DNA from: CAYYYP01 sp964475985
Lineage (GTDB): Bacteria; Bdellovibrionota; UBA1018; CAYHWW01
Reading direction: 5' to 3'
Assembly (NCBI GenBank): GCA_964475985.1
Contig: CAYYYP010000001.1
Location: forward strand, 62,001-126,000
Length of the DNA stretch: 64,000 nucleotides
Positions 56,492 to 64,000 of this stretch are shown here, in pieces (position 1 is the first letter of the stretch; every line of letters starts with the position of its first letter). Made by a program: the position numbers and the translations under genes. The notes below the pieces were generated by a model. It was not told the origin of the DNA, searched no databases, and saw only the letters and a program-made list of their open reading frames with translations.

Positions 56492-57700
56492 ATGAGTTCC
56501 CCCACACAATCTCAAAACACATCAACCGCGGCGCCCGGACAGCTTCACAGCACCGATGCCGCAACTACTGGGCAACGAGCTAAAGCGCTTGATCTCGCCC
56601 TTTCCTCAATTGAAAAACAATTTGGAAAAGGTTCCATCATGCGTTTGGGCAAGGATGAAAATCTTGTTCAAGATGTTCCCGTGGTTTCCACCGGATCCCT
56701 CAGCCTTGATTTGGCTCTAGGGGTTGGCGGCCTTCCCCGTGGTCGCGTCATCGAAATTTTTGGACCAGAATCTTCCGGTAAAACTACGCTGACTTTGCAT
56801 TGCATCGCAGAAGCCCAAAAAGTGGGCGGCGTTGCGGCATTCATCGATGCCGAGCATGCCCTCGACGTCGATTACGCACGCAAACTTGGCGTAAAAACTG
56901 GAGATCTCCTGATTTCTCAACCCGATACCGGTGAACAAGCCTTGGAAATCGCCGACATGCTCATTCGCAGCGGTGCGGTGGATTTGATCGTCGTGGATTC
57001 CGTGGCAGCACTTGTGCCACGCGCCGAAATCGAAGGTGAAATGGGCGACTCTCACATGGGCTTGCAAGCTAGGCTTATGAGTCAAGCGCTCAGGAAAATC
57101 ACGGGATCCTTGAACCGTAGCAAAACTACCATGATTTTCATCAATCAGATCCGTATGAAAATCGGAGTCATGTTCGGAAACCCAGAAACTACGACGGGCG
57201 GAAACGCACTTAAGTTTTATGCGAGCCAACGCTTAGATATTCGCAGAATTGCTGCCCTTAAAAATGGTGAGGATGTCATCGGCAACCGCACTCGAGTTAA
57301 GGTTGTGAAAAACAAAGTGGCACCTCCTTTCAAGGAAGTAGAATTTGATATCCTTTACGGTGAAGGAATTTCAAGGGAAGGCGATTTGCTGGATCTGGCT
57401 TCCGAAGAAAATATCATTGAAAAGAGTGGCACCTGGTACACGTATCAAGCAGAGCGCATGGGACAAGGACGTGAAAATGCACGTACTTGGCTTAAGGAGC
57501 GCCCTGAATTTTACGACAAAATCAAAGCTCAGGTTTTAGCAAAACATAAGGCGGCAAAGGCAGGTGCTGCAGCACCGGCTGCAGATGTGGCAGGAACCAC
57601 CGCTGCATCGACGCCAAGTACGGGTAAGGCACCCACTGCTCCAACCGCAGCCCCGGCTGCCGTAAGTTCAGCAAAAACCGCTCCGACTTCTTCAACGTAG
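56492..57700 (+). CDS. recA: Recombinase RecA
   Basis: The product has 402 residues. The ATG at 56492 is supported by GAAGGAG 11 nt upstream. The core has EKQFGKGSIMRLG, GPESSGKTTLTLHC (Walker A), LIVVDSVAALVPRAE (Walker B), DSHMGLQARLMSQALRK (L1), FINQIRMKIGVMFGNPET followed by TTGGNALKFYAS (L2), all intact. The C-terminal 50 residues are low complexity (Ala, Pro, Thr, Ser) instead of the acidic tail of E. coli RecA. It drives homologous strand exchange and LexA cleavage. No LexA-type box is evident upstream. A strong terminator follows. Confidence 0.97.
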   Translation: MSSPTQSQNTSTAAPGQLHSTDAATTGQRAKALDLALSSIEKQFGKGSIMRLGKDENLVQDVPVVSTGSLSLDLALGVGGLPRGRVIEIFGPESSGKTTLTLHCIAEAQKVGGVAAFIDAEHALDVDYARKLGVKTGDLLISQPDTGEQALEIADMLIRSGAVDLIVVDSVAALVPRAEIEGEMGDSHMGLQARLMSQALRKITGSLNRSKTTMIFINQIRMKIGVMFGNPETTTGGNALKFYASQRLDIRRIAALKNGEDVIGNRTRVKVVKNKVAPPFKEVEFDILYGEGISREGDLLDLASEENIIEKSGTWYTYQAERMGQGRENARTWLKERPEFYDKIKAQVLAKHKAAKAGAAAPAADVAGTTAASTPSTGKAPTAPTAAPAAVSSAKTAPTSST

Positions 57701-57773
57701 CCCAACGGGTCAACGTCTAGTGGTAGTTCTAAAACAAAATAGCGATCAGCCCTAAAACTGTCGTTTTAAAGTG

Positions 57774-57817
57774 AAAAGCCTAATGGGAATTCAAAAAGCC
57801 CATTAGGCTTTTTTTTA
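57774..57817 (+). terminator. Rho-independent terminator after recA
   Basis: A perfect 14-bp stem, AAAAGCCTAATGGG (57774-57787) with its complement at 57799-57812, has an 11-nt loop and runs into a T tract at 57809-57816. Confidence 0.92.
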
Positions 57818-57882
57818 TGGGTTTTAGGGTCAAGCACCTGCACTCAAAGGGTCCAATTTAGACTTTGTAAATATTAATTATT

Positions 57883-57888
57883 TATAGT
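57883..57888 (+). promoter_or_regulatory. -10 element of the oxygenase-like gene, near-leaderless
   Basis: TATAGT lies 11 nt before the ATG at 57900 in a strongly AT-rich stretch, so the transcript would have only about 4-5 nt of leader. There is no ribosome binding site and no good -35. The position resembles that at 2757 and 26744. Confidence 0.35.
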
Positions 57889-57899
57889 AAACGACCCCT

Positions 57900-58715
57900 A
57901 TGGTTTACCGAAGTTTGGCCCTAGTTGCCCTCACCGTTCTGAGCCTAGCCTTTACAAGTCCGGCTTCGGCCGCGCCTTCGGCCGTTCGGCGGTGCGAGTC
58001 ATATTTAACCACTTTGTTGGCTGACCAGAGTTGGCAGGAGGAATTTCGAAAACAAATTCAAATCGATTTAGATCCAAAAAATGAAAAAGGATTTACGGTA
58101 TTTGATCTGCCCCCGATGCCAGAAGGTTTAGCCGATGAACTTTATCATTCATTAAAGGCCCCCAAGATGCCAATTCTCATTCCTTTCATCGGTGATCAGG
58201 TTCATTTTGGGATCGATAGCCGCGGCGATGTAGGAGATTTTTCGTATTCGGATCCCGAGCGCTTAGCTTTTCGCTTTATCATGGATGGTCTTGTCACTCA
58301 CTTTGAAGAAACCGTAGCAACCATGCCTTGGAGAAATGAAAAATTTCATTACCCAAGAACTCAAATTCGCATCATGGACTCAAGCGCGCAGTATTATGGC
58401 AGCCCCGACGAACGTACAGCCATGTCTCATCGTGACGGGGGAACTTACACGTTACTCCTAGCGGTTCACGGTCCGGGCCCACTCTACTCAAGACAAGCGG
58501 GATATGATGAATTGCCGGCGTCAGCGTTCGCCAAAATGCCAGGAGTTCAGCAACTGAAGACCGGTAGCCTTATTCTTTTTAGGAATAGATCTTGGCGTGA
58601 TGTGGTCAACACCGAAATTTACGGATCGGTCGCCGATGAGGGCTTATCGCATAGTCCGCCAAACCAAAATCTACCTAGAATTCTCCTTACGATGCAGTGG
58701 GGATTCAACGGGTAG
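57900..58715 (+). CDS. Exported 2OG-Fe(II) oxygenase-like protein
   Basis: The protein has 271 residues with a signal peptide (SLALVALTVLSLAF, cut after ASA near residue 24). The C-terminal half has the spacing of the non-haem iron 2-oxoglutarate fold: His177-x-Asp179 in SHRDGGTYTLLLAV, His251 in LSHSPP and Arg260 in NQNLPRILLT, with GSLILFRN between them. This H-x-D...H...R set is the metal and 2-oxoglutarate site of that family. The identification is by motif only. Export is odd for an enzyme using 2-oxoglutarate, a cytoplasmic metabolite. The gene stands alone after the recA terminator. Confidence 0.6.
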   Translation: MVYRSLALVALTVLSLAFTSPASAAPSAVRRCESYLTTLLADQSWQEEFRKQIQIDLDPKNEKGFTVFDLPPMPEGLADELYHSLKAPKMPILIPFIGDQVHFGIDSRGDVGDFSYSDPERLAFRFIMDGLVTHFEETVATMPWRNEKFHYPRTQIRIMDSSAQYYGSPDERTAMSHRDGGTYTLLLAVHGPGPLYSRQAGYDELPASAFAKMPGVQQLKTGSLILFRNRSWRDVVNTEIYGSVADEGLSHSPPNQNLPRILLTMQWGFNG

Positions 58716-58809
58716 GATATCCGACGAGGCAACTGCGCAGCTGGCTAGCGCAACTTTACCAAATTGGCGATCCCTTGCCCGAATCACCGCCTCTGGTTAC
58801 ACTCAATTC

Positions 58810-59277
58810 ATGAAACATCTTTTCACCCTATTCTGCGCAATCACTTCTTTTATCTTTGCGACCTCTTCTCCTGCCCGCACACCCTCCGAAGGTGCGCGCC
58901 CGTCCTCCCAAGCCCACCAAATGCATGTTCCAGAAAATATGCGGATGCGTGCTCAAGATATGCCAGCCGGGCCTTGCCGGGATATTTCCCTGCGCATTGA
59001 AAGGGAATGCCCCCAATCCGCCGCCACCAGCAACGCCAGGGCTTGCATGCAGATGCATAGCCAGGCCATTGAAGCTTGTTCAACTCCGCAGTCTAGGGAA
59101 AAATTAAATCAGATGTCCCAAGATCCCAACCACCCTTGCCGCCGAAAAATGACGCAACTCTGCGGAGGCGGCATGGAATTTATGCAAAAAATGGCTCAGG
59201 ACCCGCAACCTACAATTGACTGCATCGGTCGGCACAAAACTCAGCTTCAGTCCTTCTGCAATTCCGGAAATCCTTAA
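58810..59277 (+). CDS. Exported cysteine-rich repeat protein
   Basis: The product has 155 residues from the ATG at 58810. A signal peptide (MKHLFTLFCAITSFIFA) precedes a Met/Gln-rich domain. Two copies of a Cys pattern are visible: PCRDISLRIERECPQ with ACMQMHSQAIEAC, and PCRRKMTQLCGGG with DCIGRHKTQLQSFC. This is the arrangement of the Cys-rich repeat of GLG1-like proteins (C-R...C...C-x-x-x-H...C). Bacterial members are periplasmic and of unknown role. A longer frame upstream overlaps the oxygenase-like gene and lacks a signal peptide. Confidence 0.75.
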   Translation: MKHLFTLFCAITSFIFATSSPARTPSEGARPSSQAHQMHVPENMRMRAQDMPAGPCRDISLRIERECPQSAATSNARACMQMHSQAIEACSTPQSREKLNQMSQDPNHPCRRKMTQLCGGGMEFMQKMAQDPQPTIDCIGRHKTQLQSFCNSGNP

Positions 59278-59343
59278 AGCAGCCTTATTCTAAACATCGC
59301 TTTGCTATTGAAAATATCCTCAACTCATTAGAGTTTTAGCTCC

Positions 59344-62043
59344 ATGAGCACTTCCCCTTTGAATACTGGAAAAGCGGTACGGTCGGCATTTTTAGATTAT
59401 TTCAAAAATCAGAATCATACCGTGGTGGAATCAGCGCCCTTGATTCCTTCCAACGATCCTACCCTCATGTTTACCTCTGCTGGAATGGTGCAGTTTAAAG
59501 ATTGTTTTTTAGGCGTGGAAAGCAGGCCATATAAGCGGGCGGTATCTGCCCAAAAGTGTTTACGGGCCGGCGGAAAACACAATGACCTCGAAAATGTAGG
59601 TTTTACCGCAAGGCATCACACCTTTTTTGAGATGCTCGGAAACTTTTCCTTTGGCGATTACTTTAAAAAAGACGCCATTCATTTCGCATGGGAATTTGTC
59701 ACCAACGTACTGCAAATTCCAAAAGAGAAACTTTATGTCACGGTGTTCCGGACGGACGACGAAGCCGCGGAAATATGGCGCACCCAAGAAAAAGTTCCAC
59801 GAGAGCGGATTTACCGCTTTGATGAAAAAGACAATTTCTGGGCAGCCGGCGATACTGGGCCGTGCGGGCCCTGTTCTGAAATTTTTGTGGATCGAGGAGA
59901 AAAATACGGAAACGGCCCCCAGGACGTCATGGGCGGCGATGGCGATCGTTTCATGGAAATCTGGAATTTGGTTTTCATGCAATACAATCGTGATGCTTCA
60001 GGAAAACTAAATCCCTTAGAGCGGCCCTCCATCGACACGGGAGCTGGGCTAGAACGGCTCTGTTCCGTCCTTCAGGATAAAACTACAAATTACGATACCG
60101 ATTTATTCCAAGACATCATTGGAGGGATTTCCGAACTTTCAAAAATTAAGTACGGAGCAAATCCTGACTCCGACGTTTCCATGCGGGTCATCGCCGATCA
60201 TTGCCGCGCCACGAATTTTTTGATGTCCGACGGAGTTTTGCCATCTAACGAAGGCCGAGGTTATGTGCTTCGACGCATCATGCGACGGGCCATTCGGCAC
60301 GGAAGAAACCTCGGATTTAAGGAACCGTTTTTTTGGCAGCTGACCAAACCTCTCATCCAGCAAATGGGTTCTGTTTATACCGAACTTCAGGACAAAAAGG
60401 ATTTCTTAGAGTCCAACATACGGCTTGAAGAAGAACGCTTTTTAGTCACTTTGGATAAGGGCATGCACGTTCTTGATGAAGCGTTGAAATCCAAAGATCA
60501 GCAGATTCCCGGCGCCTTGGCGTTTAAACTTTACGATACTTTTGGTTTTCCCTTGGACCTCACCCAAGTCATCGCTCAGGAGCATAAAAAGGTAGTGGAC
60601 AGTGATGGTTTTGAGCTGGCTATGAAAGAGCAACGCACACGCTCCCGGGAAAGTTGGAAGGGATCCGGAGAAGAAGCAGTCGCAGGGATTTATAAGGATC
60701 TCCAATCACAATTCGCCAAACAAGGACTACAAACGAAGTTCATTGGTTATGAGGGCATCGAGGGACCAGGAAAAGTGCTGGCCTTGATTCAAGAAGGCAA
60801 GGCCGTCGCTGAAGTTAGCGCAGGAGAATTTGAAGTTATTTTAGATCACACACCTTTTTACGCTGAATCTGGCGGCCAAGTTGGGGATGAAGGAAAAATT
60901 TCTAATTCTCACTTTTCGGCTGAAGTTAAAAATGTGCAAAAGCATTTTGGCGAAGTCATTGTCCTTCATGTCGAAAACGCGAAAGGCCGGTTAAAAGTAG
61001 GCGACACCCTTGATCAACGGGTTGATCAAAAAATCAGGGCGCTTACGGCAAAAAACCACACGGCAACCCATATGCTGCATCACGCGCTTCGCCATTTTTT
61101 AGGATCACATGTGAAACAAGCGGGTTCCCTGGTTACGCCTGAGTTTCTACGTTTTGATTTTACCCACCCCCAAGGATTAACGGCAGATGAAATGGAAAAA
61201 ATTGAGACTTTCATCAATGAACGCATTTCTTTAGGCGCACCCGTTTCCGTAAATGAAATGGAGAAAGATCAAGCCATCGCCAAGGGCGCAATTGCATTTT
61301 TCGGCGATAAATATGGCCAAAAAGTGCGGGTCGTTGGAATTAGGGATAGCATTGCGGGTACGGATCAAGATTTTTCCGTTGAGCTTTGCGGAGGGACCCA
61401 CGTAAGCCACACCACGGAGATCCAAGGGTTTAAGATCCTCAATGAGAACGGTATCGCCGCGGGGGTTCGGCGTATCACGGCCGTCACCGGGCCGCGTATT
61501 GTTGCTCTCATAAAGGACCAACAAAATTTAATTTCTGGGCTCATGAGTACTTTAAAGACATCGGCGCCAAATGAGCTTCAACCAAAATTAGAAAAACTTT
61601 TAGTAAGCGAAAAAGAATTGCGAAAATCCCTTGAAGCTCAAACGAGAAAAAGTTCGGCAAATTTTGCGCAAGATTGGCTTGCTCAGGCAAAACCCCTCAC
61701 CACATCGCCTCAATCAAAACTGATTTGTGGCGCCCTACCGGAAGGTATTGATCAACCGCTTCAAGTCTTAAGGGACCTTGCCGATTCCATTCGCAGTCAA
61801 GTGAGCTCCTGCGTTGTGGTGTTAGGTGCCACCGCCGGAAGTGGAGATGAAAAACAAGTTCACCTGCTCATTACGGTGAGCAAGGATTTACAGGCGACCA
61901 TTAAGGCAGGGGATCTCGTTAAAGAGTTCGCTCCGCTGATGGACGGCCGCGGTGGTGGTAAGCCCGATATGGCCCAAGCGGGCGGAAAAAAGGCAGAAGG
62001 TTTGCCGCTTATATTTTCCGCTTTGCAGAAAAAACTAACGTAA
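59344..62043 (+). CDS. alaS: Alanyl-tRNA synthetase
   Basis: The product has 899 residues, the standard size. The class II catalytic domain has SAPLIPSNDPTLMFTSAGMV, HNDLENVGFTARHHTFFEML and PCGPCSEIFVDRG. The editing domain has the zinc ligands NHTATHMLHHAL and SVELCGGTHVSHT. The C-terminal DHH-like C-Ala domain ends GGGKPDMAQAGGKKAEGLP. It charges tRNA-Ala and clears Ser/Gly mischarging. All domains are complete. Confidence 0.97.
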   Translation: MSTSPLNTGKAVRSAFLDYFKNQNHTVVESAPLIPSNDPTLMFTSAGMVQFKDCFLGVESRPYKRAVSAQKCLRAGGKHNDLENVGFTARHHTFFEMLGNFSFGDYFKKDAIHFAWEFVTNVLQIPKEKLYVTVFRTDDEAAEIWRTQEKVPRERIYRFDEKDNFWAAGDTGPCGPCSEIFVDRGEKYGNGPQDVMGGDGDRFMEIWNLVFMQYNRDASGKLNPLERPSIDTGAGLERLCSVLQDKTTNYDTDLFQDIIGGISELSKIKYGANPDSDVSMRVIADHCRATNFLMSDGVLPSNEGRGYVLRRIMRRAIRHGRNLGFKEPFFWQLTKPLIQQMGSVYTELQDKKDFLESNIRLEEERFLVTLDKGMHVLDEALKSKDQQIPGALAFKLYDTFGFPLDLTQVIAQEHKKVVDSDGFELAMKEQRTRSRESWKGSGEEAVAGIYKDLQSQFAKQGLQTKFIGYEGIEGPGKVLALIQEGKAVAEVSAGEFEVILDHTPFYAESGGQVGDEGKISNSHFSAEVKNVQKHFGEVIVLHVENAKGRLKVGDTLDQRVDQKIRALTAKNHTATHMLHHALRHFLGSHVKQAGSLVTPEFLRFDFTHPQGLTADEMEKIETFINERISLGAPVSVNEMEKDQAIAKGAIAFFGDKYGQKVRVVGIRDSIAGTDQDFSVELCGGTHVSHTTEIQGFKILNENGIAAGVRRITAVTGPRIVALIKDQQNLISGLMSTLKTSAPNELQPKLEKLLVSEKELRKSLEAQTRKSSANFAQDWLAQAKPLTTSPQSKLICGALPEGIDQPLQVLRDLADSIRSQVSSCVVVLGATAGSGDEKQVHLLITVSKDLQATIKAGDLVKEFAPLMDGRGGGKPDMAQAGGKKAEGLPLIFSALQKKLT

Positions 62044-62116
62044 ACTTCATAAGCTGATTGCAACTTGGGCCGGATATGACAGGATCGACTCTGATTTTAA
62101 AAAGGGAGTTTTTCAT

Positions 62117-64000
62117 ATGTCTGGACTTCAATCCATTTTTCAATCCGCCATGGAAAATCATCTACACCTCGTGCCCCATGTCCACCCCCATGCAGCACCA
62201 CGAAATGCTTCCCTGTTTTTCGACGGACTTTCGTTAAGTCACACTTGGGTTTATTTGGCAGCAGTGCTTTTCGGCTTGGTCGCCCTCACGGCCATGGTTT
62301 GGTTTAAGCCTAAAAAAAAAGCACTGAATTCCGTAAGTGATCTCGTCACTAAAAGCTCTTCATCCCTAGCGTTTGTTTTTTGTTTATTGACCGCCACTGC
62401 CTTCGTAGGTTGTACGGGCAAAAATTCTGATTCATCGAGTACGGCTTCGACCCAGAGGTCCCGCGAGGAAAACCTCAAAGGGAAGGTCCTGCGCCTCATG
62501 CTCAAGGACAATGTGAAATCCGGCGATCCGGCCTCGATTCTTGATGTCGTGTCTGGCGAAGTCATTAACCAAATCATCGAGCCCCTTTATGAGTACGATT
62601 ATTTCTCCGCCACCACTAAATTAAAACCATTGTTAGCCGAAAGCATGCCGGTCTATTCGAAGGACTTAAAAACTCTTACGATCAAACTGAAAAAGGGCGT
62701 TTTGTTTCACAACGACCCCTGTTTTAAGGATGGCAAAGGCCGTGAGTTCACCGCCCAGGACGTCTTGTTTTCTTGGAAACGTTTAGCCCTCACGGACACC
62801 CACGCGGAAGGACTTTTCATATTCGATGGGCACGTTGAAGGGTTTCATGATTTTATCGCGAAGTACAAAAGCTTAAAGTCTTCCGACGAAAAAGCCCTTA
62901 GCGATTTAGCAGATCTTCCGCTTCCTGGACTTCAAGCACTTGACCCTTACACCGTTCAGATCAAGCTCGAAAAACCGTATCCTCAACTCGTTTATCTCCT
63001 CGCACACAACCTTTCGGCACCCATTGCCCGCGAAGCGCTGCAAAAGTATGGGCCTGAGATCATCAATCATCCCGTGGGGACGGGTCCTTTTAAAGTGACG
63101 GCGTGGGAACCTCAGAACAAAATTATTTTAAGTAAAAGTGAAAACTTTCGTGAAGAACTTTTTCCCACGGACATTGCCCCTCAATTTGCGAGCTCTAAAA
63201 AATATTCCGGCCAACGGCTTCCGCTCGTCGACCATGTTGTGTACCGCGTGATTCACGAGGAACAGCCGCGCTGGCTTGAGTACATCGATGGGAACTTAGA
63301 TGTGATTGAAATCCCCAAGGACAATATCTCCGTGGCGCTGGACGCCCAAGACCCCACCAAACTTGCGGATCAGTGGCGCAAGAAGGGACTTGATGTCAGC
63401 ATCGATAAAAACAGCAATGTTTATTGGTACATCTTCTTCAATATGCGGGACTCCATTCTTGGGCAGAATAAATATTTACGCCAAGCCCTTAGCAGCGCCC
63501 TTGACCGCAAAGAATGGTTAAGACTTTTTCGAAATGACCGTGGGGATATTGCTACGGAACTAAACCCGCTGGGTGTGGTTGACCGTTGCGGGAAAAAAGC
63601 CTTGGCTTTTGGCTTTGATTTAGAGCGTGCTAAGAAACTTTTGGCCCAAGCTGGATTTCCGGGTGGTAAAGGCCTACCAACGCTTAAATTTGATTTACGA
63701 GGTGCAAATACGGCTAATCGGCAAATTGGGGAATTCGTGAAGAGAAGCCTCGAGGCGATTGGGGTCAAAGTCGACGTCGTAGCCAACACCTTTCCGGCAT
63801 TTCTTGATAAACGAAATAAAAAGAATCTACAAATTGCCTACGGTGGTTGGGTTATGGATTATCCGGATCCAGAAAATAACTTTGCTTTATATTACAGCAA
63901 GAATGAGGCGCCGGGCCCCAATGAATCTAACTTCAATAACCAAGCCTTTGACGCCCTCTACGATAAGTTTGCGGCCATGGCGCCAGGGCCTGCACGCAAA
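62117..64000 (+). CDS. Oligopeptide-type ABC transporter substrate-binding protein (3' end outside window)
   Basis: The frame is open for 628 codons to the right edge. The ATG at 62117 is supported by AAGGGAG 8 nt upstream. The body matches family 5 solute-binding proteins: INQIIEPLYEYDYFSATTKL, PLLAESMPVYSKDLKTLTIK, KLKKGVLFHNDPCF, FTAQDVLFSWKRL, LDPYTVQIKLEKPYPQLVYL, PVGTGPFKVTAWEP and WVMDYPDPENNFALYYS. The first 95 residues are unusual: a His-rich start, a membrane helix (VYLAAVLFGLVALTAMVWF), a basic stretch, then a second hydrophobic segment ending in FVGC, a lipoprotein-like site. A normal lipoprotein would begin just before that second segment, so the first 65 residues look added. Confidence 0.85.
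   Translation, partial: MSGLQSIFQSAMENHLHLVPHVHPHAAPRNASLFFDGLSLSHTWVYLAAVLFGLVALTAMVWFKPKKKALNSVSDLVTKSSSSLAFVFCLLTATAFVGCTGKNSDSSSTASTQRSREENLKGKVLRLMLKDNVKSGDPASILDVVSGEVINQIIEPLYEYDYFSATTKLKPLLAESMPVYSKDLKTLTIKLKKGVLFHNDPCFKDGKGREFTAQDVLFSWKRLALTDTHAEGLFIFDGHVEGFHDFIAKYKSLKSSDEKALSDLADLPLPGLQALDPYTVQIKLEKPYPQLVYLLAHNLSAPIAREALQKYGPEIINHPVGTGPFKVTAWEPQNKIILSKSENFREELFPTDIAPQFASSKKYSGQRLPLVDHVVYRVIHEEQPRWLEYIDGNLDVIEIPKDNISVALDAQDPTKLADQWRKKGLDVSIDKNSNVYWYIFFNMRDSILGQNKYLRQALSSALDRKEWLRLFRNDRGDIATELNPLGVVDRCGKKALAFGFDLERAKKLLAQAGFPGGKGLPTLKFDLRGANTANRQIGEFVKRSLEAIGVKVDVVANTFPAFLDKRNKKNLQIAYGGWVMDYPDPENNFALYYSKNEAPGPNESNFNNQAFDALYDKFAAMAPGPARK

Noticed and set aside
58768..58785. Sigma-54-like sequence TTGGCGATCCCTTGCC before the Cys-rich gene
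   Set aside because: The GG-to-GC spacing is 9 bp instead of the required 10 and the -24 half lacks CAC.
1..64000. tRNA, rRNA, CRISPR array, prophage, IS transposase
   Set aside because: I looked for conserved tRNA/rRNA stretches, spaced direct repeats and transposase or integrase motifs and saw none. A tRNA search program could still find one in the short gaps.

Overview
The window looks like a chromosomal segment of a free-living or predatory Gram-negative bacterium of the Bdellovibrio/Oligoflexia type. This is an inference, with no marker gene search behind it. It rests on dense, mostly conserved housekeeping genes, an unusually high share of exported proteins of unknown function, CHASE2 cyclase signalling, a mix of DNA repair systems, and exported versions of enzymes that normally sit in the cytoplasm. 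Base composition looks even throughout. I see no prophage, IS transposase, CRISPR array, tRNA or rRNA gene.

Layout. 1-2730: tail of a ligase-associated repair cassette (DEXH helicase, PdeM nuclease). 2771-15354: a run of exported proteins: two unknowns, an esterase with a glycan-binding-like N-terminus, a frameshifted small gene, an exported SF2 helicase, a small Cys protein, and two tandem exported proteins built like alpha-glucan water dikinases (phospho-His domain, then ATP-grasp domain). 15421-24644: ABC-F ATPase, LigD with a ku gene broken by an in-frame stop, a zinc alcohol/formaldehyde dehydrogenase, a YhiN-like flavoprotein, and a DEAD-box RNA helicase. 24740-26754: a GT22-like mannosyltransferase followed by two related hairpin elements with perfect 38-bp stems. 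26761-33780: ArsR-feoA-feoB, then a CHASE2 adenylate/guanylate cyclase next to a CRP-like cyclic-nucleotide-binding regulator. 33798-42542: sugar nucleotide and polysaccharide genes (ManC, cupin PMI, GT4, UDP-glucuronate decarboxylase, PfkB kinase) around a SPOR protein and a four-gene Flp/TadE-like pilin cluster behind a good sigma-54 promoter. 42557-51293: carB, a DUF2079 membrane protein, greA, recG, an alpha/beta hydrolase. 51214-55816: a three-gene operon of a RelA/SpoT-like protein, a FAD oxidoreductase and a multi-Fe-S oxidoreductase. 55888-64000: pgpA, recA, an exported 2OG-Fe(II) oxygenase-like protein, a Cys-rich repeat protein, alaS, and the start of an oligopeptide-binding protein.

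Working together. The export-rich left third suggests degradation or modification of foreign polymers (glucans, nucleic acids, esters) outside the cytoplasm. The feo operon carries its own metal-sensing repressor. The cyclase and CRP-like protein form a plausible synthesis/response pair. The RelA-like/FAD/Fe-S operon is the best candidate for an undescribed system, and the palindromic elements are the best candidate for an undescribed repeat family.
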